A stretch of 64,000 bases of DNA from Pegoplata infirma (GCA_963921195.1 OY992537.1:57188313-57252312); one strand, 5' to 3'. Shown: positions 47,040 through 58,139, numbered from the stretch's first letter. Made by a program: numbers and translations. Notes: generated from the sequence alone by a model not told the origin.

Positions 47040-48120
47040 AAAATAAAACTCCTATTTAGGTACTTTTGATCAAAAAGTACTATTTTAGAAATTTTTATTA
47101 AAAAAATCCATTCTGGTATATAATTTTTATAAAAAAAGTATTATTTTGGGCCTTTTGTGTTATTCTTTGTACTTTTCATAATAAAAAAAAAATAAAAACA
47201 TAATACTTACTTGCAAAAATTATGTATCAGAATTGATTTCGTTTATAAACAGCACAAAAATAGTACTTTTTGATAAAAAGTAAACAACAAAAATTACAAT
47301 GACAAAAAATCGCTTAAAGGTACAAAAAATTATTCAAATAAAAGTCCAATTTTGGTACCTTTTACAAAAAAGTCATATTTTGGTACTTTTTCTAAAAAAT
47401 TACTATCTTTGCACTTTATATTATTTTGTCATAAGAATACAAAAGAACGACAAACAAATACAAAAGGTTACGGAAATTTATAAAATTAAAAGTACTATTT
47501 TGGTAGTTTTTATCAAAGAGTACGATTTTGTAACTTTTTATCAAAAAGTTATATTTTTGGACTTCTTATCAAAAAGATATATTTTGGTACTTTTCTTTTA
47601 TAAAAATACTTTTTTTTTGGTATTTATTTTTTTTGATATGTATTTTTTTATTTAGTATTTTAAAAAAAAAAACACAGTTAAAAATACTTTTTTTGTTACA
47701 AGTACTTTTTGGTAAATTTTAAAAAAGTACTTTTTTGATACTTTAAATTAAAAGTACTTTTTTTGATACTTTTAATTAAAAGTACTTTTTTGATACTTTT
47801 TAATAAAAAGTAATTTTTTGATACTTTTAATAAAAAGCACATTTTTCAAAAAAAAAATACTATTTGGGTACTTTTTAATTTTAAAAGTTGTTAAAATAAA
47901 ACTTTTATTCGGGAACTTTTTATCAATAAGTACTATTTTGCTATTTTTTTATAAAAAAAAGTCCATTCGTGTATATAACGTTTATAAAAAAGTATTGTTT
48001 TGGGACTTTTGTGTTACTTTTTTTACTTTTTAATAAAAAAATACTTTTTTGATACTTTTAAGAAAAATTACTTTTTTGTTACTTCTTAATAAAAGTTTTT
48101 TTTTTTTAAAGTACTTTTTA
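47040..48120. repeat. Second degenerate GTACTTTTTA satellite field
   Basis: Same words as 39500-43650 ('GGTACTTTTTATCAAAAAGT', 'AAAAGTACTTTTTTGATACT'), with a locally regular stretch at 47700-47830. The 118-residue ORF at 47299-47655 is repeat read-through. Confidence 0.7.
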
Positions 48121-49187
48121 TGAAAAAATAAATTTTTATTGATTTTAAATGGATGCTTTTAAAATTTGATGTGTCAACCAGATGTTTTTTTTAATTTTGG
48201 ATTTTTATATAGGCTTTCTATTTTAAAGCTTACGATATACTGTGTAACAGAATTTTAAAAAACTTATCAAAAATATTGTTAATATTTCGTAAATTTTGTA
48301 AAAGCTTTCACAAAATTTAAGATATCAATAAATTTTCTTTTAACAAATATATAATAGCTTTTCTTCTTTAAATAAGCTAATATTTTTAAAACTTTCGTTA
48401 ATTTTTTTTAAGAAACCTAAGTTTATACAAAAGCTTTCAATGATATTTTAAGTGGCAATTAGATTTTTTTTGCAATCGATGATTTTTGAAATCGCAGATT
48501 TTTTATATAGGTTTTCTCTTTTAAAACTAACGATAAATTGTTTAACAAATATTGATAGTTTTATAAAGCTTTCGAAAAACATTGTAAATATTTCGTAGAT
48601 TTTACAAAATTTTAGACAATTTTATCTAACAAATAAATATTTGCTTTATTTTCTTTAATGTTCGCTGTCGATAAGTTTTGTATACAAATCTGACTTTAAC
48701 AATTGCAGATTTTATTAAAACTTTCGATAAAAAAAATTTTTCTAAAAATATGTTACAATGAAATACAGAATCGTTGGTGTAAAAGCTATAAAAGCTTCCT
48801 GTGCAACAAAGTACCCAAGGTTCCTTTGCAGCTTGAGATAATCTTTTCGTTAGTTCTATAATAGCTTTCGAGACTTGTAAAAATATTCAGGTTTTACAAG
48901 AGCTTCCAATAAAATCTAAAATTTTAATAATTTATTTTTAAACAGTCATAAGTCTTTTAAAAGCTTTCGATCAATTTAAAAAGAAATATTGGATTTGAAA
49001 AAAAAAAATTCCGCTAAAACTCAAAATGTTTATTATTTATATACTACACTTATTGGCCCTTACCACGAGAAAACAAAAAGTCTATTTTAACAAAAGTTTT
49101 ATTTTAAATTTCAATACATTTTTTGAAAGTCGATTTTAAAAACAAAAACAATTTGTATGGAAATAAAATTAAAAGCTGATTTTAAAT
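48121..49187. repeat. Degenerate AAAGCTTTC-periodic repeat
   Basis: 'AAAAGCTTTC' or close variants recur irregularly (48303, 48436, 48575, 48866, 48962) with 'AAATATTTCGTA' and 'TTTAACAAATAT' linkers. The same word type continues at 51405-51560, beyond FB6, so FB6 probably inserted into this repeat. Confidence 0.5.
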
Positions 49188-51293
49188 ATGGGCTATTTCA
49201 CGTCAACGGGAGACCCCCCCGCCCCCAAAATTCTATTGGTCGTAGAGAGTTGTATTATGGCTTAAAATTTAGCCAATGATCTCTACTTTTGAAACCTGAG
49301 TGGCGGAAGTTGAACCCAATGGTAAGTGAGCCAATATGGCGGCGCGAATCGGGATACCCCTATCGTGATATGCTGGAAACTAAGGAAGGAGTTATCGGAT
49401 TTTTCTGAAATTTGTTATCAGGGGGTTTATTGGGACGCTAATTTCGAATTTTCATTCAGATTTTAAAAATTCAAAATGGCGGATCCAATATGGCGGATGA
49501 TTTTTTCGAGGTTTTCTCATTCAAATAAAATTCGGTTCCCGGGTGTATTATGGGCCACTAAATACGATTCTGAATTTGGATTTACAAAATTCAAAATGGC
49601 GGATCCAATATGGCGTTTATTTTTTTTTTCGTTAATTTCGATTTCCTTGAAACTTGTTATCCGGGGGTTATTTGGGACGCTGATTTTGAATTTTTATTCA
49701 GATTTTAGAAATTCAAAATGGCGGACTCAATATGGCGGATGGTTTTTTTTTTAAGTTGTCGCATTCAAATAAAACTCGGTTCCCGGGTGTATTAGGGGTC
49801 ACTAAACACGATTCTGAATTTAGATTTACAAAATTCAAAATGGCGGATCCAATATGGCGTCTATTTTTTTTTTATTTTTAATTTCGGTTTCCTTAAAACT
49901 TGTTATCCGGGAGCTATTTGGACGGACTCAATATGGCGGATGGTTTTTTTTTTTAATTGTCGCATTCAAATAAAACTCGGTTTCCGGGTGTATTATGAGT
50001 TACTAAGTACGAATCTGACATCAGATTTTCAAAATACAAAATGGCGGATCTAACATGGCTCTTATTTTTGTTTTTTTTTTTTAATAAAGATTCGCTTTAA
50101 ACTTCTTGGTCTGGTATTTTTGGGGTCACTGAACACGAATGTGCTTTAAAAAAGTAACTACTATGTTGAATAAAAACAATATCCAATAAAAAGTTTTAAG
50201 CAAATCAGGTGAAAAATCTGAAAATCAGCACATTAAATACGTTATTTTGAATTTTAAAATCTTTATATGAGATCCGAATTTTTTAAATATATGATAGCTA
50301 TCGTTTTAGCTACCAAAAAAAAATAGTATAAAAGTTTAAATTAAATTGGATCAATTTTATAAAAAAAAAATATTCGCCATTTTGAATTTTAAAAGTAAAG
50401 TATGAATTTTAAATGTCAGATTCGTACTTAGTAACTCATAATACACCCGGAAACCGAGTTTTATTTGAATGCGACAACTTAAAAAAAAACCATCCGCCAT
50501 ATTGAGTCCGCCATTTTGAATTTTTGAAATCTGAATAAAAATTCGAAATCAGCGTCTCAAATAGCCCGCGGATAACAAGTTTTAAGGAAACCGAAATTAA
50601 AAAAAAAATAAAAATAGACGCCATATTGGATCCGCCATTTTGAATTTTGTAAATCTAAATTCAGAATCGTGTTTAGTGACCCATAATACACCCGGGAACC
50701 GAGTTTTATTTGAATGCGACAACTTAAAAAAAAAAACCATCCGCCATATTGAGTCCGCCATTTTGAATTTCTAAAATCTGAATAAAAATTCAAAATCAGC
50801 GTCCCAAATAACCCCCGGATAACAAGTTTCAAGGAAATCGAAATTAAAAAAAAAAAAAAATAAACGCCATATTGGATCCGCCATTTTGAATTTTGTAAAT
50901 CTAAATTCAGAATCGTATTTAGTGGCCCATAATACACCCGGGAACCGAATTTTATTTGAATGCGAAAACCTCGAAAAAATCATCCGCCATATTGGATCCG
51001 CCATTTTGAATTTTTGAAATCTGAATGAAAATTCGAAATTAGCGTCCCAATAAACCCCCTGATAACAAATTTCAGAAAAATCCGATAACTCCTTCCTTAG
51101 TTTCCAGCATATCACGATAGGGGTATCCCGATTCGCGCCGCCATATTGGCTCACTTACCATTGGGTTCAACTTCCGCCACTCAGGTTTCAAAAGTAGAGA
51201 TCATTGGCTAAATTTTAAGCCATAATACAACTCTCTACGACCAATAGAATTTTGGGGGCAGGGGGGTCTCCCGTTGACGTGAAATAGCCCATA
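49188..51293. mobile_element. Foldback element FB6 with ATGGCGGATCCAATATGGCG repeats
   Basis: Outer ends 'ATGGGCTATTTCACGTCAAC' and its complement; arms about 850 bases (49188-50040 and 50400-51293). Each arm carries alternating tandem units of 'CAAAATGGCGGATCCAATAT' and 'GAAACTTGTTATCCGGGGG' blocks. The arms remain highly similar, with identical stretches of dozens of bases ('GTAGAGATCATTGGCTAAA' and others). The centre is unique AT-rich sequence. ORFs such as 50557-50937 and 50771-51154 (minus) and 49476-49754 (plus) are read-through of the repeats ('FKMADPIWR' recurring) and occur in both arms. Confidence 0.9.
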
Positions 51294-52179
51294 TATATTA
51301 TTTTTCTATGGTAAGGCTGATTGTTTCTCGAGAAATTTTAGTTCGATTAAACGTTGTTCGTCTGTCTTTGAAATTTTTCTTTTTTAACATTCTAAGGGTA
51401 TGCAAAAGCTTTTAAAAATTTTGACATATCTTGCAAAAATATCAAAACATTTTTTCAAGCTTTCAATTGTATTTTAAATTTACTTCATTAATGAAAAATT
51501 TTATAAAAGCTTTTAAAAAATCTTGTAACAAATGTTTTCATAAAGCTTTTGAAAATTTGTTATTGATTTCCATAGTAGAGTCCGGCTTAACAAATGCTGG
51601 GATTTTTAGAATTTACCTTAAGATTATTCAAAATTTTTGGACATACCTGAAAAGAGAGAAGAAATTTAAAGCATTAATAACGATGTAAATAATTTCTTAC
51701 TGAAATTAATAATTGACTTTAATTTTTAAAAATATATTACTTCAAAACAAAATAAGTTTTACAGAAAAAATGCTATTCAAAGTATGGTATTTTCTTAAAA
51801 CTATATTTTTTCCACTTTAGATTAGTCTTTCCGTCGACTATGACACCAACATCTTTCTGTTTAAAGTTTAAAGAGATTCTTAAACTTAGTCACACATCAA
51901 ATATTTATTTTCTTAATCAGATCTTTTTAAAATTTGTCGTGTTTTAAAGAAAACTACCACCTGCAAACAATTTCAAACCACAATTTATTCCTAACCAGAT
52001 CCTTTACAACTTAACATAAGTTTGACTTTTTACTTGTTATATCCTTAAGGTAAAAAAAAACCGTTAAGGACATATGTTCAAGAGAAAAAAAACTAAAGAA
52101 AAAATATAAACAAGTAAAAGATTCGGCTGTGCCGAATCCTTAAATACCCTCCACCAATGTGATGATTTAAAAAACAAAA
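51294..52179. other. Continuation of AAAGCTTTC repeat, then spacer
   Basis: 51400-51570 continues the pre-FB6 degenerate repeat. 52105-52160 contains 'AAAGATTCGGCTGTGCCGAA', the 3' end of a family B-type copy on the minus strand, abutting element E copy 2. Confidence 0.5.
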
Positions 52180-54391
52180 AAGTTTGTTTTATTTATACCT
52201 CAGGAAATTAAAAAGTACCAAAAAGTGTACTTTCGGTAGCTTTAATAAAAGGTACTTTTTATTAAAGGTACTTTTTATAGAAGGTACTTTTTATAAAAGG
52301 TACTTTTTATAAAAGGTACTTTTTATAAAAGGTACTTTTTATACAAGGTACTTTTTAAAAAAGGTACTTTTTAAAAAAGGTACCTTTTATAAAAGGTACT
52401 TTTTATAAAAGGTACTTTTTATAAAAGGTACTTTTTATAAAAGGTACTTTTTATAAAAGGTACTTTTTATAAAAGGTAATTTTTATAAAAGGTACTTTTT
52501 ATAAAAGGTACTTTTTATAAAAGGTACTTTTTATAAAAGGTACTTTTTATCAAAGGTACTTTTTATAAAAGGTACTTTTTATAAAAGGTACTTTTTATAA
52601 AAGGTACTTTTTATAAAAGGTACTTTTTATAAAAGGTACTTTTTATAAAAGGTACTTTTTATAAAAGTACTTTTTATAAAAGGTACTTTTTATAAAAGGT
52701 ACTTTTTATAAAAGGTACTTTTTATAAAAGGTACTTTTTATAAAAGGTACTTTTTATAAAAGGTACTTTTTATAAAAGGTACTTTTTATAAAATGTACTT
52801 TTTATAAAAGGTACTTTTTATAAAAGTTACTTTTTATAAAAGGTACTTTTTATAAAAGGTACTTTTTATAAAAGGTATTTTTTATAAAAGTTTTTTTTTT
52901 ATAAAAGGTACTTTTTATAAAAGGTACTTTTTATAAAAGGTACTTTTTATAAAATATACTTTTTATAAAAGGTACTTTTTATAAAAGGTACTTTGAATAA
53001 AAGGTACTTTTTATAAAAGATACTTTTTATAAAAGATACTTTTTATTAAAGGTACTTTTTATAAAAGGTAATTTTTATAAAAGGTAATTTTTATAAAAGG
53101 TACTTTTTATAAAAGGTTCTTTTTATAAAAGCTACTTTTTATAAAAGGTACTTTTTATAAAAGGTACTTTTTATAAAAGGTACTTTTTATAAAAGGTACT
53201 TTTTATAAAAGGTACTTTTTTTAAAAGGTACTTTTTATAAAATGTACTTTTTATAAAAGGTACTTTTTATAAAAGGTACTTTTTATAAAAGGTACTTTTT
53301 ATAAAAGGTACTTTTTATAAAAGGTACTTTTTATAAAGGAACCTTTTATAAAAGGTACTTTTTATAAAAGGTACTTTTTGAAAACGGTACAGAATTTTCG
53401 GAAAGTACTTGTTCCAGAATGTTTTATTTCAGGATCCTACATTCTAAATTTCAAGTTTGAATAAAATTTCAGTAAATAAACAAAAGTACCAAAAGTACTT
53501 TTTTACCCATTTTACCTCAGTAGAATCAACATTGGCAAAACCCGAGCCTTAGTGAATCTTTTTTCCGGAAGGTGAACCGACATTGCAAATTTCCATTTTC
53601 TAGTACCATTATTTAAGGAAATATAAAATGTAACAAAAGTACATATTTTTACCCTATTAGAAAAATCATTGGCAAAAACCCAGCCTTAGGGGATCTATAT
53701 TCCGGGAGGTGAACATACAGTCCAAATTTCAAGTCTATGTGATAATTTTTTAAGGAAATATAAAAGGTGCCAAAAGTACAGATTTTTTCCCTTTTTGCCC
53801 TCTTAGAATCAACATTGGCAATAATCCAGCCGTACTGGATCTATATTCTAGGATGTGAACATACTGTCCAAATTTCAAGTTTCTATGACCATTATTTCAG
53901 GAGATATAAAAAGCAAGAAAAGTACAGTTTTTTACCCTTTTGACCCCCTTAGAATTAACACTGGCAAAAATCCAGCCTTAATGGATCTATATTCCGGGAG
54001 GTGAACATACAGTCCAAATTTCAAGTCTCTATGATCATTATATCAGAAGATTTAAAAAGTACCAAAAGTACAGTTTTTTACCATTTTTACCCCCTTACCA
54101 TTTGCTAAACTCCAGCCATAGTGGATCTATATTGCGGGAGGGTAACATACAGTCCAAATTTCAAGTCTCTATGACCATTATATCGGGAGATATAAAAAGT
54201 ACCAAAAGTACAGTTTTTTACCCTTTTTACCCCCTTAGAATCAACATTGGCAAAAATCCAGCCTTAGTGGATCTTTATTCCGGAAGGTCAAACTACAGTC
54301 CAAATTTCAAGTCTCTAACTTCAGCGGTTTGGGCTGGGCGATGATGAATGTGTATGTCAGTCAGTCATATTACTCTTTTATATATATAGAT
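52180..54391 (+). mobile_element. Element E, copy 2, with expanded satellite
   Basis: Same order as 22264-24361 but lacking the 5' end: satellite (52250-53385), then about six ~145-bp units (53430-54310: 'GTGGATCTATATTCCGGGAG', 'AATTTCAAGTCTCTATGA'), and the 3' end 'GGTTTGGGCTGGGCGATGAT ... GTCAGTCAGTC ... TATATATAGAT'. Flanks of the satellite match copy 1 on both sides ('GAATTTTCGGAAAGTACTTG'). Confidence 0.7.
52250..53385 (+). repeat. 16-bp tandem satellite, long block
   Basis: Same unit as 23290-23610 (GGTACTTTTTATAAAA), about 1.1 kb, implying roughly 70 units, with scattered point variants and single-base length variants. About three and a half times the length of the block in copy 1. 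Confidence 0.95.
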
Positions 54392-54635
54392 TTTGCGGAT
54401 TTGGGCGATTATTGCCATAAAGTTTATTTCTGTCTTTTATTATTTAACAAAATTTATTTTTTTAAATGAAAATATTTTTTTTTTTAAGAAATCTGAACAA
54501 AATTGAATTTTGGCGATATTTTACATCCGATTTGGCGACAAAGCCAAAAAAAAGTCTGGCAACCCCGTTAATATGACGAAGCAAAAAATGGACACACACA
54601 CACACATGCTATATAAAAATAACTATTCATTTTTA

Positions 54636-55191
54636 TACCCTCCAACTACAGTATGGGGGTATACTCACTTTGTCATTCCGTGTGTAACGCATCGAAATAT
54701 CGGTCTGGGACCCCATAAAGTATATATATTATTGATCAGTGATCGATTCTAAGACATTTTAGCGATGTCCGTCCGACCGTCCGTCCGTCCGTCCGTCTGT
54801 CCGTCCGTCCGTCTGTAGTTAACACGATGCAGTCCAAAATAAAATAGCTAGACCCTTCAAGTTTGGCACAAATATGTCTTATGTTCCTAGGCAGGTTAAG
54901 TTCGGAAATTGGCCAAATCGGACCAGGGGGAAAAAAGTTCCCCCTTGAAGAACTAAACCAACCTCTAAAAAAATACACTTTTTTACATGTTTTTTTTTTT
55001 GTATTTTTGTTAATTAAACGAAACATTTGGTATATTTATCGCGATGGGAACGTCCCCCACTGACCCTATCAACCCCCCCCCCCCCCCAAAAAAAAAAAAG
55101 AAACGCCCCTGACAATTTTTTTTTTTTTATATTTTGGAGGGTATAATAGATTCGGCACAGCCGAATTTAACACTCTCACTTGTTTATTATT
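54636..55191 (+). repeat. Dispersed repeat family B, full-length-looking
   Basis: 5' 'ATACCCTCCAACTACAGTAT' with hairpin partner. Then 'TTTGTCATTCCGTGTGTAAC', a (GTCC)n tract at 54768-54813, 'AAGTTTGGCACAAATATG' and a long C run (55070-55087). 3' end 'GGAGGGTATAATAGATTCGG', the hairpin TTCGGCACAGCCGAA and 'ACACTCTCACTTGT'. Reference copy for family B. Confidence 0.8.
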
Positions 55192-55319
55192 ACTTAACGA
55201 ACTTTTTTTTAATTAAATTTAGATTTTGTTTTACATATTTTAAAGATTTTTTGTAAAGATTTTTTTTCCTTTTTCTCAGTTTTTTTTTTTTCATTTCCGT
55301 TTTCTTTCTTATGTATCAC
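55192..55319. other. Short T-rich spacer
   Basis: Poly-T-rich; nothing recognised. Confidence 0.4.
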
Positions 55320-55695
55320 ACAAAATATGAGTTAATTTAGGGTTATGTTGAAAAAAACTATGTGTTTTTTAGTAATTCGCTCATAACTTTTTAAATACTT
55401 AACCGATTTAAAAAAAAAAATTCATCAGTTTTTGCCTGGAAAAATTACGCAACTTTTGGTACCCCAAGCGTTTAAATCAGTTTCGTAGTATTGCCAAAAA
55501 CGTGATTTCAACAGACAGACAGACGGACGGACAGACAGACAGACAGACAGACGGACATCGCTAGATCGACTTAAAATCGATCAAGTATCATGAATATATA
55601 TACTTTATGGGGTCCTAAACCAATATTTCAATGTGTTACATACGGAATGACTAACTTATATATACCCTCTATCACCAGAGTGGAGGGTATAAAAA
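55320..55695 (-). repeat. Dispersed repeat family C, minus strand
   Basis: On the minus strand it begins with the hairpin 'ATACCCTCCACTCTGGTGAT', followed by 'GTCATTCCGTATGTAACAC', 'GATTTTAAGTCGATCTAGCG', a (GTCC/GTCT)n tract (55512-55555) and 'AAACTGATTTAAACGCTTGG'. Uninterrupted homologue of the split copy at 35283-37075. Confidence 0.7.
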
Positions 55696-56402
55696 AGTGT
55701 AAAAGAAATGTTATAAAATCATTTGAATGTTTTAAAAGAAAATATTGTGAACAAAAACCGCTAACTTTTTTTCTGGTTTTTATTATTTTTCGCTTTTTAA
55801 GTTTTTTCCCAGTGTTAAATTTACTATGTCTGCGGTTATTCCCTTACGTGCCATAACCCAAGCAGAAATTGACGACGGTTATAAAAAAAAAGCGTTCTGA
55901 AAGCACTGTAACAAAAAAAGAACGTTCTCAAAACGTTATTTTCGAACGCTTTGCGAACGTTTTCGAAAAGCGTTCTGAAAGCACTGTAACAAAAAAAAAA
56001 GCATTATCAAAACGCTTTATTCGAATGCCTTGAGAGCGTTTTCGAAAAGCGTTTTGAAAGCACTTTATTAACAAAATACATGTTCGTTTCAAAATTAAAT
56101 GGTTTTAAAGCAGTTTTTGCAAACGTTTTTATATTTTTTTCGTAGTACATACAAGTATAGTATTATTTTAGATTATTTATACTCAATTTTAAACAAATTG
56201 TTATAAAAACATTTTGTTAAATCAAATTAAATAATTTTTCCCTACCACCACATTGAAAACGCAAAATTTTGAAAACATAAAACATTTTTTAATTTGTAAA
56301 TCTATTTTAAGTTTTATTATTATCATTTATGCAAAAGAGTTATAGCAATAGTTTCGTTATAAAATTTACAAATAATGCATTTAACTTCTACAATATGCAC
56401 AC

Positions 56403-56889
56403 TAGTGCCTACGGTCGGTACCGTAGTGTACCGGGAATACCGGTATTCCCGGTTCTCGGTATTACCGGGAAATGGAACCGGTTTCCCGGTTCTTGAATTA
56501 TTCCCGGTATTCCCGGTTCCGGTTCTGGCGGTATTCCCGGGACTACCGGTATGTATATTTTGTAAAATTTATTCTTCGATTTTACCAAAAAATAATACAA
56601 AACATGTGAAAAACACCATTTCCTATTTTTTTATGAATTTAAGGAAAAAAAAAAAATTACTTGATTTTTAGATAATTTTACAAACACAACTAAATATTTC
56701 TCAAATACTGATTAAATGGTGTAATCTTAATATTTTATGGTGTGGTATTTTTTTGTTTTTTTGAGAACCGGTACCAGGATCAGAACCGGGAATACCGGTA
56801 TTCCCGGGAATATATCTAGAACCGGGAAACCAGAACCGGGAATACCAGTATTCCCGGGAATACCGAGAACCGGGAAACGGGGGGCACTA
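56403..56889. mobile_element. hAT-like MITE with CCGGGAATACCGG palindromes
   Basis: Ends TAGTGCC...GGCACTA, flanked by the 8-bp duplication ATGCACAC (56395-56402 and 56890-56897). Subterminal parts are arrays of 'ACCGGGAATACCGGTATTCC' on both sides, GC-rich against their surroundings; the middle is AT-rich. 487 bp, non-autonomous. It interrupts the minus-strand ORF of its host element. The ORFs at 56375-56922 are read-through of the palindromes (GNTGIPG-type) and not genes. Confidence 0.9.
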
Positions 56890-57327
56890 ATGCACACTGA
56901 CTTCAATAACATCTTCACGTAAATTTTTAACGTTATAATGTCCTATTTCTTTTGATGGAATTGGATAGACAAAATAATCGTTTATTTCATTAAAGATGTT
57001 GCCTTTTAAATATATATTATCACATGTGTGTTTAGATCGATTTGTACTAAAAATTTGGTTTACTATCATAATATTTCCATTACTAAGTAGAATTGCGTTA
57101 TCAGGATGGGATGCAGTAATTTTGAAACCATGAATATTAATAAAAGAAAACACAACTTTTGTTTCAGTGGATTCCATTACTTTGCCAAGAGAATACTTTT
57201 TGTTTTTAAAGAGAGGATATACCAATGGAGCTTTATTTGGAGAGTTAACGGTATGAAAAACATGCAATTTTCGTTGAATTTCAGCAATAGGATTGTTCCA
57301 AGAGTTAACAATCGCTGGAAAATATCT
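56887..57327 (-). pseudogene. Transposon-associated ORF cut by the hAT-like MITE
   Basis: Open for 146 codons before its stop, with an in-frame TAA just upstream (57328-57330) and no ATG in the first third; it is therefore probably a 3' exon or a truncated ORF. It reads 'SWNNPIAEIQRK', 'HVFHTVNSPNKAPLVYPLF', 'GHYNVKNLREDVIEVSVH'. The stop codon is the TAG of the MITE terminus. Taking out the MITE and one ATGCACAC copy lets the frame run on for 19 further codons ('IVEVKCIICKFYNETIA' and a few more) to a TGA. The block 'DYFVYPIPSKEIGHYNV' has the look of a C-terminal domain seen in uncharacterised insect transposon proteins, but I cannot name it. An overlapping frame (57177-57416) may hold upstream coding sequence joined by a frameshift. 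Confidence 0.5.
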
Positions 57328-57571
57328 TTAATTTTTGTATTTAAGCTCTTTATAAGTGCTTTACTTTTGGTTTTTAAAGCGCTTTCATGACTTTTAACAA
57401 AACGTTCTGAAAGCACTTTTTTAAAACGCTTTTAAAACGCTTTAAACCTAGCGTAGATCGATGTTATCATTCGGATCATCTGAAAGCGCTTTCAAGATGG
57501 TAAATGGAACGCTTGTAGAACCGTTTACAACGCTTTCACAGCGCTTTTGCGATTGTATTTTTCTGACTGGG

Positions 57572-58139
57572 AAGCTTCAATCGATTGTTTTTTGTGGTTT
57601 CTTCCAGGATGGGGGGCAGAGACTTTAGACAAGAAATAGTGGGTGGAGAAACATGTTATATATTTATTGTTAAATGTTACTTCTTTTTTTGTAGATAAAG
57701 AAGAAAACTTTTTTCTTTTACTAAACAGACAAAAGTAAGCAAATGATTATTCTTTTTATGCTGTTTTTAGAACTCATAATAGCAAAAATGTTTATTTTTT
57801 TAGCTGTTACTTTAGCAACCGCTTTTTAGTTGCTATAAAGTTAGGTTTTTTTTCTGCTGCTATTTTGGTGGTTACTACATATTTAACCTTATAATTAATT
57901 TCATAACTTGTCTTAACGACCTGTTTTTGTGGTCGATTTCAAAAGAAAGAAAAGTTAGTATTTAGTGAGTTTTTTTTATTATTTTTGCAGGATGTTATCA
58001 AAGTTTTTTCATTATTTTAAATAAAAAAACCTAGACAAATTTTAAGATACATTTAAAGATAAACAAAGAAATTACAAAGTCGAGAAAGTTTTGAGGAAAT
58101 TTTTTAAATTTTAAAAACAATTTTTTTTTAAAGAAAAGT
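57572..58139. other. AT-rich spacer
   Basis: No supported feature between the CCCA-ended element and the TATCGATA array. Confidence 0.5.

Larger units (their letters stand above)
55857..57571. mobile_element. Element with CCCARNCAGAAA ends and AGCGTTCTGAAAGC subterminal repeats
   Basis: Left end 'CCCAAGCAGAAATT', right end 'TTTTTCTGACTGGGA' (inverted). Both flanks are filled with 'AAGCGTTCTGAAAGCACT', 'AACGTTTTCGAAAAGCG' and 'AAAGCGCTTTCA' words. The interior keeps a minus-strand ORF and, inside it, a nested hAT-like MITE. No recognisable transposase domain, so possibly a deleted derivative. Ends are shared with 11417 and 31309. Confidence 0.6.

Noticed and set aside
47299..47655. 118-residue Lys/Phe/Tyr-rich ORF
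   Set aside because: Low-complexity read-through of GTACTTTTTATAAAA-type repeats.
50557..51154. Overlapping 126- and 127-residue minus-strand ORFs with recurring 'FKMADPIWR' and 'NSKWRTQYGG'
   Set aside because: They are read-through of the FB6 tandem units in different frames, occur in both palindrome arms and lack any domain.
23290..53385. Regular direct repeats considered as a CRISPR-like array
   Set aside because: Units are head-to-tail without unique spacers, in a eukaryotic-type sequence and without cas genes.
56375..56922. Pro/Gly-rich ORFs on both strands (collagen-like GIPG patterns)
   Set aside because: Read-through of CCGGGAATACCGG palindromes inside the hAT-like MITE.
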